Shown one piece after another: positions 7,802 to 14,467 of a stretch of 24,315 bases of DNA (position 1 is the first letter of the stretch; each line of letters begins with the position of its first letter). A program made the position numbers and the translations under genes. The stretch covers positions 1-24,315 of the forward strand of contig JBIKTR010000020.1 in the NCBI GenBank assembly GCA_044348005.1. The letters run 5' to 3'. This DNA comes from JAJTHC01 sp044348005. GTDB taxonomy: Bacteria > Cyanobacteriota > Vampirovibrionia > Vampirovibrionales > JAJTHC01. The notes under the pieces were generated by a model that was not told where the DNA came from, ran no database searches, and saw only the letters and a list, made by a program, of their open reading frames with translations.

Positions 7802-9205
7802 TTAAACTCCAATCAAACCAAGCACAGAAGCACTTACAAACTCGCTTGTTTCTACGGCGTTTATTTTCACCGAAACACGCTGATTTGCCAAAAGTTGATG
7901 CTGATGAACGTCTTCCGCAGGCAAGCGCACCCGAATATAATTTTCTGTAATGCCTTCCATGCTCCCGTCTTCTTTCGTGTTTTCACACAACATCGAAAGG
8001 GTTTGCCCTACAAATTGCTGATAAAAGGCACGTTTTTTCGCTTCCGCCAACGCAATCAGCCGAGTCGCCCGCTCTTTTCGCACCGATTCCTGCACCTGCG
8101 GACGCATCTCCGCCGCAGGCGTCCCTGCTCGTGGTGAATATCGAAACACGTGCAAATAGTGCATGGGAATGGCTTCAATTACTTTATAACTGGCTTCAAA
8201 AGATTCGTCTGTTTCCGTCGGAAAGCCCACAATCATATCGGATCCTATCGCAACCGTCGGCATCAATTCTTGCAAACGCTCACACACATAAATCAAGTCT
8301 TTCACATGGTGACGACGAGCCATGGCTTTTAAAACCCCGTCTTCCGCACTTTGACTGGACAAATGCACATGGGGGGCAATTTTTCCGCGTGATTCCGCCA
8401 TGGTATTCATCAGTTCATCCGTCACTTCAAGAGGATCCAACGACGACAAACGCAACTGGTAATCCCCTTCCACCTGCGAAACCACATGACGTAACAACCC
8501 TGCGAGATGAACCCCCTCATGCTGGTACTGACCAATGTTAATTCCTGTAATGGTAATGTCTTTAAACCCTTCACTAACCATGTGTTGAATCTGTTGCGTG
8601 ACGGCTTCTACGTTCAAGCAACGACTGGGGCCTCTCCCCTTCCAAATGATGCAATAGGTGCATTTATAGTCGCAACCGTCTTGTATTTTAATGCTTCCGC
8701 GCGTGCGAGCAATTCCTGCATAGCTCCCGATTTGAGAGACCAACTCGCGGCTTTTTTCAAATTCGTCCACCATAATGAGGGGGCCGTCGTTTAAGTCTGC
8801 ATAATAATTCGCAAATTGGGTGGCCACAATATCCGCCAAGTGTTCTTTTAAATTATTGCCGACAATAAAATCCACGCCAATTTCTTTAAATACCAGCGGA
8901 GCCACTTGGGCGTAACACCCAGTAACGGCAATTCGACTGGCGGGATTCTGGCGTTTAAGCTTGCGAATTAAGCGACGCGCTTCTGCATCGGCTTTTTCAG
9001 TCACGGTGCAGGTATTAAACACATAAAGACTGGCCGGTTGATGTTCGTTGAGCACTTGCCAGCCTAAATCCTTAAACCGTTCGGCCAGTGCCGAACTTTC
9101 AAGCGCGTTGGCTTTACACCCTAATGTAACAAAAGCCACTGTTTTTTCAACCATGGAATTAAGCTCAAAAGCTGGAATGGCTTTTTGAATCGATGTTTTA
9201 GGCAT
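7802..9205 (-). CDS. mtaB: tRNA (t6A37) methylthiotransferase MtaB
   Basis: This radical-SAM enzyme adds a methylthio group to t6A at position 37 of tRNAs that read ANN codons. Residues about 20-130 form the UPF0004 domain, with Cys30, Cys66 and Cys97 for the auxiliary 4Fe-4S cluster. CDYKCTYC (Cys178, Cys182, Cys185) is the radical-SAM cluster motif, and a TRAM-like RNA-binding domain ends the 467-residue protein. The stretch after the motif reads IIWKGRGPSR where family members usually have IIPxxRGxxRS, a mild departure. ATGs at 9211 and 9205 are in frame; GGAAG lies about 8 bases before the second and too close to the first, so 9205 is preferred. A shorter start at MVEKTVAF is possible but has no good ribosome-binding site. 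Confidence 0.92.
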   Translation of the reverse strand: MPKTSIQKAIPAFELNSMVEKTVAFVTLGCKANALESSALAERFKDLGWQVLNEHQPASLYVFNTCTVTEKADAEARRLIRKLKRQNPASRIAVTGCYAQVAPLVFKEIGVDFIVGNNLKEHLADIVATQFANYYADLNDGPLIMVDEFEKSRELVSQIGSYAGIARTRGSIKIQDGCDYKCTYCIIWKGRGPSRCLNVEAVTQQIQHMVSEGFKDITITGINIGQYQHEGVHLAGLLRHVVSQVEGDYQLRLSSLDPLEVTDELMNTMAESRGKIAPHVHLSSQSAEDGVLKAMARRHHVKDLIYVCERLQELMPTVAIGSDMIVGFPTETDESFEASYKVIEAIPMHYLHVFRYSPRAGTPAAEMRPQVQESVRKERATRLIALAEAKKRAFYQQFVGQTLSMLCENTKEDGSMEGITENYIRVRLPAEDVHQHQLLANQRVSVKINAVETSEFVSASVLGLIGV

Positions 9206-9306
9206 AAGCATTCTTCCAACATTGTGTGAAGTACTCCTAAAGTTTAACGTAAAAATACCGATACCTCAAATAGAATAAAACAAATTAGTTTGGAAACTCA
9301 TTCTTG

Positions 9307-9867
9307 ATGCACCCATTTAAAATGATTTTTAACAAAAGCGCATTTACACTCGTAGAACTACTGATGGTTCTAGTCGCTGTTGGAATTATAGCCTCAATTC
9401 TTGTGCCTAAAGTAGTGGTAGCTGGTCAAAACAACAGTCGAAGAACACAATTACAAGTCGTTTTGCAATCCTTAGAAGGCCATTTTTATGATGAAAATGT
9501 AAGAGGGGATCAGTTCTTAGTCGATACAGTTCGATGGGCCAATCTTCAAAATAAATTGCAAGTCAGCCAAGTGTGTGCGTTTGGTCAAAGCGCTTGTTTG
9601 CCTCCCAGTGTGACCAATGTTGCCACATTTGGTGGGGGGGCGCTACGTTTACAAAATGGTATGGTGGTGTACGGTCTGTTGAGTGACCCTGCCAGTACAA
9701 CCGATGATTTTTATGTGGATGTCAACGGCGATGAAGGCCCCAATCTGGGTGGTTTAGGAGGATCCAATATCGCCAATGATTGTGAGGACCGTTTTCATTT
9801 TAACATTAACCACGTGACAGGGGAAGTTACCCCTATTGAATGTACGGTTGATTTTATCAATAGCTAG
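9307..9867 (+). CDS. Type IV pilin-like / pseudopilin protein
   Basis: The first 45 residues are a class III prepilin leader. A short basic tail (MHPFKMIFNKSA) precedes FTLVELLMVLVAVGIIASILV, the hydrophobic assembly helix carrying the conserved Glu at mature position 5. Cleavage by prepilin peptidase would fall between Ala12 and Phe13; Ala replaces the usual Gly at -1. The remaining ~140 residues form an exported, Gly/Asn/Asp-rich domain with cysteine pairs (VCAFGQSAC; DCEDRF with IEC) and no close family I recognise. It could be a minor pilin or a type II secretion pseudopilin, and no assembly genes are adjacent. TTG at 9304 is also in frame, but ATG 9307 is preferred. Its TAG overlaps the trpC stop on the other strand. 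Confidence 0.85.
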   Translation: MHPFKMIFNKSAFTLVELLMVLVAVGIIASILVPKVVVAGQNNSRRTQLQVVLQSLEGHFYDENVRGDQFLVDTVRWANLQNKLQVSQVCAFGQSACLPPSVTNVATFGGGALRLQNGMVVYGLLSDPASTTDDFYVDVNGDEGPNLGGLGGSNIANDCEDRFHFNINHVTGEVTPIECTVDFINS

Positions 9868-10613
9868 AAGCGTTGCATCAATGCGGTACCGATTAGTACG
9901 GCATTCGCGATGCCTTCAAATTCGGCGGCATCTTCTAGGGATGAAAACCCACTTGCGCTAATCACCAGACTTTCTGCAGGGCAACGCGGAGCCAAGTGAT
10001 GCGTCGTTGTTTTGTCAATTTCAAAAGTAGACAAATTTCGGTTATTGATGAGTATCACCGAAGGATGGGGCAGACAGGCCCGCTTGAGTTCTTCTTCATT
10101 CTGCACTTCCACCACTGGGGTTAGGCCGTAACTGCGAATGGCTTCAAACAAGCTGATATACTCAAAATCATCGAGACATTTCATAATCAGTAATACGGCG
10201 TCCGCTCCGCTGGCTACGGCGAGTAACACTTGGTAAATATCAATGATGAAATCCTTGCACAAGACGGGCTTGGTCGTCAGGGTTTTGACATTTTCGAGCA
10301 AGTCGAAGCCTCCGCCGAAGTAGTGAACATCCGTCAACACGGATATGGCGGAGCATGTTTCGTTATACGCGCCGATGATTTTAGGGACATCAGGAGTTTC
10401 TTGCAACACGCCCGCACTGGGCGACTTCGGCTTCAATTCGCCGATGAGATGCAAGCCGTTTTTGCCTTCCCGTAACGCGTGTTCAAAACGAAAGGCGTCG
10501 TCCTGAGGCTTGGGCTTGGCTATATCCAGCCAGTAGTCGATCGACGTTTGGTTTTGCCAGAAGGCCAGTTCTTTTCGTTTGTGGGCCACAATTTCTTCAA
10601 GAATAGTAGTCAT
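9864..10613 (-). CDS. trpC: Indole-3-glycerol phosphate synthase
   Basis: This TIM-barrel enzyme closes the indole ring in tryptophan synthesis, converting carboxyphenylamino-deoxyribulose phosphate to indole-3-glycerol phosphate. Visible signatures are ILEEIVAHKRKEL at the start, IGELKPKSPSAGVL (catalytic ELK.KSPS), VLTDVHYFGGGFDLL, PVLCKDFIIDIYQV (second catalytic Lys), DAVLLIMKCL, PVVEVQNEEEL, INNRNLSTFEID and ISASGFSS. The ATG at 10613 matches the family N-terminus but has a weak ribosome-binding site. An upstream in-frame TTG at 10676, preceded by AGAGGA, would add 21 residues (MKILYPCRGGCMTLPFFRKLP) encoded through a terminator-like hairpin. No other trp gene is adjacent. The stop shares CTAG with the convergent pilin gene. 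Confidence 0.93.
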   Translation of the reverse strand: MTTILEEIVAHKRKELAFWQNQTSIDYWLDIAKPKPQDDAFRFEHALREGKNGLHLIGELKPKSPSAGVLQETPDVPKIIGAYNETCSAISVLTDVHYFGGGFDLLENVKTLTTKPVLCKDFIIDIYQVLLAVASGADAVLLIMKCLDDFEYISLFEAIRSYGLTPVVEVQNEEELKRACLPHPSVILINNRNLSTFEIDKTTTHHLAPRCPAESLVISASGFSSLEDAAEFEGIANAVLIGTALMQRF

Positions 10614-10624
10614 GGGCAACTTTC

Positions 10625-10655
10625 TAAAAAAGGGGAGGGTCATACACCCTCCCCT
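10625..10655 (-). terminator. Strong intrinsic-terminator hairpin just upstream of trpC
   Basis: Read leftwards, AGGGGAGGGT, loop GTATG and ACCCTCCCCT form a 10-bp GC-rich stem ending in a T-run (10626-10631). It ends only 12 bases before the trpC ATG. It lies about 175 bases after the gapA stop, so it may terminate gapA transcripts, act as a trpC attenuator, or both. Confidence 0.75.
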
Positions 10656-10763
10656 ACAAGGGTATAGTATTTTCAATAATTTCCTCTACAGTGTCTATAC
10701 TTTGTTGCTACGATTATTTTGTTCAGTCATGTAGGTCTATCTACACTCCTTTACAAAATAATC

Positions 10764-10783
10764 TAGGCGCCTCGTCTAGCCTA
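10764..10783. repeat. Intergenic palindrome copy 1 (divergent, opposite orientation)
   Basis: On the minus strand this reads TAGGCTAGACGAGGCGCCTA. It matches the family core AGGCTATTCTAGGAGCCTA except at a few loop positions, and a T-rich tail follows. It lies between gapA and trpC. Confidence 0.55.
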
Positions 10784-10807
10784 CTGTATGGAAAACGCTT
10801 TAAAACA

Positions 10808-10826
10808 CTATATTTTGAAAATATAG
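10808..10826. repeat. Perfect 19-bp AT-rich palindrome after the gapA stop
   Basis: CTATATTTT and AAAATATAG flank a single G, four bases beyond the gapA stop codon. It could be a weak terminator or a protein-binding site; it has no GC-rich stem. Confidence 0.6.
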
Positions 10827-10830
10827 GTCG

Positions 10831-11856
10831 TTAAGCGTGAGCGGTTGCGGGCAATTTTGAAGCCACGTACTGCGTGAGTTCAGCCAAGCGGTTGGAATAA
10901 CCCGTTTCGTTGTCATACCACGCACCGATTTTGACCAAGTTGCCTTCTAAGACTCTCGTCATGCTGGGGTCGTAAATCGAACTGTGCGCATTGCCAATAA
11001 AATCGGTGGACACTAACGGATCGTGCATGTATTCTAACACGCCGTTTAATGAGCCATTGGCCGCCTTTAACATCGCTTCGTGAATGGCTTCTACGCTAGC
11101 AGGTTTGCTGGCGGTAAAGGTTAAATCGACAATGGAAACGTCGATGGTTGGCACGCGCACGGCGAAACCATCCAATTTGCCTTTAAGCTCAGGCAAAACC
11201 AAGCCAATGGCTTTCGCCGCGCCTGTAGACGTAGGAATCATGTTGACGGCGGCGGATCTCGCACGGCGTGGGTCGCTGTGAGGGGCATCAATCAAACGTT
11301 GATCGCCCGTGTAGCTGTGAATTGTGGTCATCAAACCTTTTTCAATACCAAAGGTTTCATGCAAAACTTTGGCTACTGGGGCCAAGCAGTTGGTGGTGCA
11401 ACTGGCGTTTGAAATAATATGGTGAATGTTGGCATCATAAGTGGTGTGGTTAATGCCGACGGCAAAGGTGCCATCTTCATTGCTAGCAGGGGCGGAAATG
11501 ATGACTTTTTTGGCACCTGCTTCAATATGAGCCTGTGCTTTTTTGGCATCGGTGAAGAATCCCGTACATTCAAGCACAATATCAACACCCGCGGTAGACC
11601 AAGGAATTTCCGCAGGGTTGCGTTCGCTGTAAACACGAATGGCCTTGCCGTTGACGATGATGTTTTGCGCGTCGTGAGACACTTCAGCGTCTAAAATACC
11701 GTGTGTGGAATCGTATTTTAATAAGTACGCCAACATATCGGTAGAAGTTAAATCGTTAATGGCCACCACATCTAAATCCACGTTGGGGTTTTGTAAAAGC
11801 GCACGAAAGGTCATGCGTCCAATGCGACCGAAGCCATTAATTCCAATTTTTGACAT
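10831..11856 (-). CDS. gapA: Glyceraldehyde-3-phosphate dehydrogenase
   Basis: This glycolytic/gluconeogenic enzyme oxidises glyceraldehyde 3-phosphate to 1,3-bisphosphoglycerate with NAD(P) and phosphate in the cytosol. The 341-residue protein starts SKIGINGFGRIGR (Rossmann dinucleotide loop), continues with VAINDLTSTD, whose Asp favours NAD over NADP, and carries SNASCTTNCLAP with catalytic Cys153. Later come STGAAKAIGLVLPEL, VRVPTIDVSIVDLT and the WYDNETGYSNR substrate-binding motif. The ATG at 11856 follows GGAG at a good distance; an upstream in-frame start at 11898 lacks support. A TATAAT promoter lies upstream. Only one GAPDH gene is visible in the window. Confidence 0.97.
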   Translation of the reverse strand: MSKIGINGFGRIGRMTFRALLQNPNVDLDVVAINDLTSTDMLAYLLKYDSTHGILDAEVSHDAQNIIVNGKAIRVYSERNPAEIPWSTAGVDIVLECTGFFTDAKKAQAHIEAGAKKVIISAPASNEDGTFAVGINHTTYDANIHHIISNASCTTNCLAPVAKVLHETFGIEKGLMTTIHSYTGDQRLIDAPHSDPRRARSAAVNMIPTSTGAAKAIGLVLPELKGKLDGFAVRVPTIDVSIVDLTFTASKPASVEAIHEAMLKAANGSLNGVLEYMHDPLVSTDFIGNAHSSIYDPSMTRVLEGNLVKIGAWYDNETGYSNRLAELTQYVASKLPATAHA

Positions 11857-11884
11857 AAGGGTATTCTCCAAAAAATAAAACGGG

Positions 11885-11899
11885 GATGCCAGTGACATC
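11885..11899. promoter_or_regulatory. Near-palindrome in the gapA leader
   Basis: GATGCCAGTGACATC reads almost identically on both strands and lies between the gapA promoter and its ribosome-binding site, an operator-like position. The regulator is unknown. Confidence 0.3.
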
Positions 11900-11906
11900 T
11901 TTCACG

Positions 11907-11936
11907 ATTATAAATCAAACTAACTTTTAAAGTAAA
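11907..11936 (-). promoter_or_regulatory. Sigma70-like promoter for gapA
   Basis: Read leftwards: TTTACT (11931-11936), an 18-base spacer and a perfect TATAAT (11907-11912). This predicts a leader of about 45 bases before the gapA ATG. Confidence 0.7.
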
Positions 11937-11973
11937 GAGCGGATTATACCCTTTAAAGGAATGAATCGCGTGT

Positions 11974-11993
11974 TAGGCTATTCTAGGAGCCTA
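11974..11993. repeat. Intergenic palindrome copy 2
   Basis: TAGGCTATTCTAGGAGCCTA pairs TAGGCT with AGCCTA. Nineteen bases are identical to the copy at 17391-17409. It lies between rpsO and gapA. Confidence 0.7.
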
Positions 11994-12037
11994 CGCTTGA
12001 AAAAACACTTTAAAAGTCTATATAGAGGCTACAAAGT

Positions 12038-12085
12038 AAAAAAGGTAGGCGTTTAAAGCTTACCCTTCACATTTTTAAACACGCC
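12038..12085 (-). terminator. Probable rpsO terminator
   Basis: Leftward after rpsO, GGCGTGTTTAAA (12074-12085) can pair with TTTAAACGCC (12048-12057), leaving a two-base bulge. A run of six T follows at 12038-12043. It starts six bases after the rpsO stop codon. Confidence 0.55.
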
Positions 12086-12090
12086 CACAT

Positions 12091-12363
12091 TTATTTACGA
12101 ATGTTGAGACGATCGATTAAGGCTTTATACTGTTCTGCCGTATGTTCTGCAGCAAAGTACTTCAATAAACGACGCCGCTTACCCACCAGCATCAACAACC
12201 CACGACGGGTGGCATAATCCTTGTGATTTTCTTTCAAATGTGCCGTTAAATTACGAATCCGTTCGCTTAACACGGCAATCTGAACTTCAGTGGCGCCCGT
12301 GTTTTTTTCGTCTTGGCCAAATTCAATGGTCAATTCTTTTTTACGTTTTAAAGTAATAGACAT
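12091..12363 (-). CDS. rpsO: 30S ribosomal protein S15
   Basis: S15 binds the central domain of 16S rRNA early in small-subunit assembly and helps bridge to 23S rRNA. The 90-residue product (MSITLKRKKELTIEFG to LNIRK) has the standard length. It carries the conserved GATEVQIAVLSERIRNLTAHL, HKDYATRRGLLMLVGKRRRLLKYF and YKALIDRLNIRK blocks. The ATG at 12363 follows GGAAA; the longer open frame to 12432 has no support. In E. coli S15 represses its own translation by binding a leader pseudoknot, and a leader of about 120 bases is predicted here, but I could not identify a pseudoknot by eye. Confidence 0.97.
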   Translation of the reverse strand: MSITLKRKKELTIEFGQDEKNTGATEVQIAVLSERIRNLTAHLKENHKDYATRRGLLMLVGKRRRLLKYFAAEHTAEQYKALIDRLNIRK

Positions 12364-12493
12364 AAGGGTTTCCTTTTTTCTGTGGAATCTTTCCGCAAGA
12401 CACGCCCCACACCCAATGTAGACTAGCACCACCGTAAGGGAATGAACGCTTCAAGGGGGAATTGTTCCAAGGGAATCAGAAGCTAGTGAGTTT

Positions 12494-12522
12494 ACTATGA
12501 CGAAAACAAAGCCCAAATGCAA
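12494..12522 (-). promoter_or_regulatory. Possible promoter for rpsO
   Basis: Read leftwards: TTGCAT (12517-12522), a 17-base spacer and CATAGT (12494-12499). This predicts a leader of about 120 bases. Confidence 0.4.
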
Positions 12523-12572
12523 GGACTTCTTGTAACAGACGGGAAGTCGTTCTTGTAAAGAACCTCATGCGC

Positions 12573-12600
12573 TTGAAAAAAAATATGTTTGAATCATAAT
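12573..12600 (+). promoter_or_regulatory. Sigma70-like promoter for rplY
   Basis: TTGAAA (12573-12578), a 16-base A/T-rich spacer and CATAAT (12595-12600), about 70 bases before the L25 start. Confidence 0.6.
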
Positions 12601-12673
12601 AACCAAAGTGGATGAAAATCTACAGTATTAGGCTCTACACCCTTGCGGAAAAAAGAAGAAAGGAAATGACCCC

Positions 12674-12949
12674 ATGACGGCATTTACCATTGAAGCCCAA
12701 GAGCGGGATACGAGCCGTAACCCACGCCAATTGCGTGCGGCCGGCTTGACTCCTGCAACCATTTACGGAAAGAACGTTGAAGCGAAATCCATTCAGTTGT
12801 CTGCTCATGCGTTTCGTCAAGCGTATTTAAAAGGCCATGACGTGTTTACATTAGAAGGCCTTGGCGTAACGGCTAAAGCCCACCAAGTTCAAATCCACGC
12901 CGTTTCAAGAGAAGTCTTAAACGTTGAGTTTTTGGTCACCCCTGCGTAA
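12674..12949 (+). CDS. rplY: 50S ribosomal protein L25 (short form)
   Basis: bL25 binds 5S rRNA in the large subunit. The 91-residue protein is the short, single-domain form like that of E. coli, without the C-terminal CTC/TL5 extension of many bacteria. Diagnostic segments are RDTSRNPRQLRAAGLTPATIYGKNVEAKSIQLS, the 5S-binding N-terminal block, then LKGHDVFTLEG and VQIHAVSREVLNVEFL, the usual C-terminal strand pair. The ATG at 12674 lies behind AAAGGAAATGACCCC, so the ribosome-binding site is usable though slightly distant. It is a monocistronic unit with a promoter upstream and a long hairpin downstream. Confidence 0.92.
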   Translation: MTAFTIEAQERDTSRNPRQLRAAGLTPATIYGKNVEAKSIQLSAHAFRQAYLKGHDVFTLEGLGVTAKAHQVQIHAVSREVLNVEFLVTPA

Positions 12950-12973
12950 GATCAAAAGTACGGTTCGTTTTTA

Positions 12974-13017
12974 CACCAAAAAGAGATGCCTGAGCGAAGG
13001 CGTCCCTTTTTGGTGTA
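12974..13017 (+). terminator. Long hairpin after rplY
   Basis: ACACCAAAAAG pairs with CTTTTTGGTGT, and an inner GCCT/AGGC stem lies inside. No T-run follows the stem on the plus strand, but its position 25 bases after the stop suggests a transcript-end structure. Confidence 0.5.
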
Positions 13018-13191
13018 TGGTTTGGTATTGTAACCGCTTCCCCCACTAGTCGATGTATTTCTGAAGTAAATACCTTACCTTCCTTGTTGTTCATCTCTTA
13101 TAGTGTTAATACAAGTACGTTTTCCCGCGTCTTTTACGTTTTTTATTAGATTCCTTTTAATTAGAATACCCACTGAGGAGATTCCCCAACC

Positions 13192-13542
13192 ATGATGAGT
13201 ACTCATAACGAACTTTATAACACCCGCCAAGAAAAGAACGTCAATGTGATTGATGTAAACATTGAAAGTTTTGACCACCGCTTTATCGACGAATTCAAAC
13301 AGGCCATAAACAACAGTATTAACGGCCATAACGAAGTGTTGTTAAATCTTGAAACGGTCAACTTCATGGATTCTGCAGGCTTGGGTGTGATTCTTTACGG
13401 CCAACGTGCCTTAGCAGAAGCAGGGGGTAAATTTGCCGTTTGCCAAGCACAAGGGTATGTAAACAAGCTATTTAACTTAACAGGCGTTAATAAAGCGGTT
13501 CGTGTGTTTGGTAGCGAACAAGAAGCCCTAGAAGACGCTTAA
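13192..13542 (+). CDS. STAS-domain anti-sigma factor antagonist
   Basis: The 116-residue protein is a single STAS domain of the SpoIIAA/RsbV type. In partner-switching systems such proteins free a sigma factor or effector by binding a kinase/anti-sigma, controlled by serine phosphorylation. The phosphorylatable serine is in NLETVNFMDSAGLGVILYGQ, an excellent match to the DSSGLG signature. It is followed by GGKFAVCQAQGYVNKLFNLTGVNKAVRVF, typical of the C-terminal half. An N-terminal tail of about 15 polar residues precedes the domain. GAGGAG (13174-13179) supports ATG 13192; the ATG at 13195 is also in frame. No cognate kinase or sigma factor is nearby, so the partner is unknown. Confidence 0.9.
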   Translation: MMSTHNELYNTRQEKNVNVIDVNIESFDHRFIDEFKQAINNSINGHNEVLLNLETVNFMDSAGLGVILYGQRALAEAGGKFAVCQAQGYVNKLFNLTGVNKAVRVFGSEQEALEDA

Positions 13543-13578
13543 GTGTTGTAGAAAATTTAAAGGCTCCTTCAAGGAGCG

Positions 13579-13605
13579 GGGGCGTGAGCAGTCACGCCCC
13601 TTTTT
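13579..13605 (+). terminator. Intrinsic terminator of the STAS gene
   Basis: GGGGCGTGA, loop GCAG, TCACGCCCC and five T: a perfect 9-bp GC-rich stem 36 bases after the stop codon. Confidence 0.9.
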
Positions 13606-13611
13606 GGGTAT

Positions 13612-13645
13612 TTTAAAAAAGAGAGGGTTTTTCAACCCTCTCTTT
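13612..13645 (-). terminator. Intrinsic terminator of rpsP
   Basis: Read leftwards, AAAGAGAGGGTT, loop GAAA and AACCCTCTCTTT followed by further T. It is placed back-to-back with the plus-strand terminator of the STAS gene, so both convergent units stop cleanly. Confidence 0.88.
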
Positions 13646-13664
13646 ACGTTTTTTGAAAGAAAGA

Positions 13665-14222
13665 CTAAGCGTCTGTCGGCGTTTCTTCTTTGGCGACTTC
13701 TTCGGCAACGGCTTCAGCCGCCGCTTCTTCAACCCCTTCAGCGACTTCCGCTTCCGCTTCAGCCACCGATTCTTCAACCACTTCGGCTTGGGCTTCTTCG
13801 GCCACCGCTTCAGCCGTTTCAACTTCTTCAATCACTTCAGCAACTTCAGCTTCCGTTGCTTCTTCTTCAGCAACCACGTCTTCAAGAACCGCTTCTTCAA
13901 CAGCAACTTCTTCCGCCACCTTTTCTTTCACTTGGTTGGCTTCGCCCAAGTGTTCTTTTTTCGCTTTTTTAGGCAATTGAATTAAAGAACCATCTTCAGG
14001 TGCTAACGTCGCTAAGTAAGCCACCGTTTCAGAAGGCTGGGCGCCTTTGGCGATCCACGCATTGAGCGCTTCTTTGTTGAGCTTTAATTCTTTGGACATC
14101 GGGTTGTAGTAACCCAATTCTTCAATGGGGCGACCGTTACGACGATCCCGCTTGTTCATGACGACGATTCTGTAAAAAGGACTTTTTTTGCGTCCAAGGC
14201 GTTTTAAGCGAATACGAACCAT
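13665..14222 (-). CDS. rpsP: 30S ribosomal protein S16 with a long acidic C-terminal extension
   Basis: Residues 1 to about 85 are a normal S16 (MVRIRLKRLGRKKSPFYRIVVMNKRDRRNGRPIEELGYYNP, then ALNAWIAKGAQPSETV), which binds 16S rRNA during small-subunit assembly. The usual protein ends near 80-90 residues. This one continues to 185, with a tail from about residue 100 made almost wholly of Glu, Ala and Val and ending KEETPTDA. The tail is strongly acidic, probably helical or disordered, and lacks the lysines expected of an rRNA-binding segment. No frameshift is needed to reach it and a good terminator follows, so it appears genuine. GGAG lies 12 bases before the ATG. The S16-linked genes often found downstream (rimM, trmD, rplS) are not here. 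Confidence 0.93.
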   Translation of the reverse strand: MVRIRLKRLGRKKSPFYRIVVMNKRDRRNGRPIEELGYYNPMSKELKLNKEALNAWIAKGAQPSETVAYLATLAPEDGSLIQLPKKAKKEHLGEANQVKEKVAEEVAVEEAVLEDVVAEEEATEAEVAEVIEEVETAEAVAEEAQAEVVEESVAEAEAEVAEGVEEAAAEAVAEEVAKEETPTDA

Positions 14223-14277
14223 GTTGTTCTAAATCTCCAGTGTTTAATGAAAGTGTTGCAATGAATGAAGCCGTTAA

Positions 14278-14296
14278 ACGCTTGTGATTCAAGCGT
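14278..14296. repeat. Perfect hairpin in the rpsP upstream region
   Basis: ACGCTTG, loop TGATT, CAAGCGT, about 55 bases upstream of the rpsP start. It is a possible leader structure; the rest of 14223-14467 shows no gene. Confidence 0.4.
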
Positions 14297-14467
14297 CTTG
14301 CTACTGCGACGTTTTTACCGCAACAGCTAAGCGTTCACGAGGGGGGAATAGTTGCTAGACTTACTTTACCGCATCCATGCGAAATAACAAGGGGGGATGG
14401 GTAAAAATGTGTTTTGCAAATCATGACGACAACAACTGGCGATTGAAAAACTAGGGTCTAGTAAACT

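Noticed and set aside
10677..10740. Trp leader peptide (MTEQNNRSNKV) upstream of trpC
   Set aside because: It contains no tryptophan codons and its Shine-Dalgarno is too far away, so it is not a classical attenuator peptide.
12980..13005. Second copy of the 20236 structured element
   Set aside because: Only a short GAGC...AGGCGTCC similarity inside the rplY hairpin; too short to mean relationship.
13604..13985. Leucine/proline-rich, phenylalanine-rich and serine/threonine-rich plus-strand frames opposite rpsP
   Set aside because: They mirror the repetitive Glu/Ala/Val codons of the S16 tail and are not independent genes.
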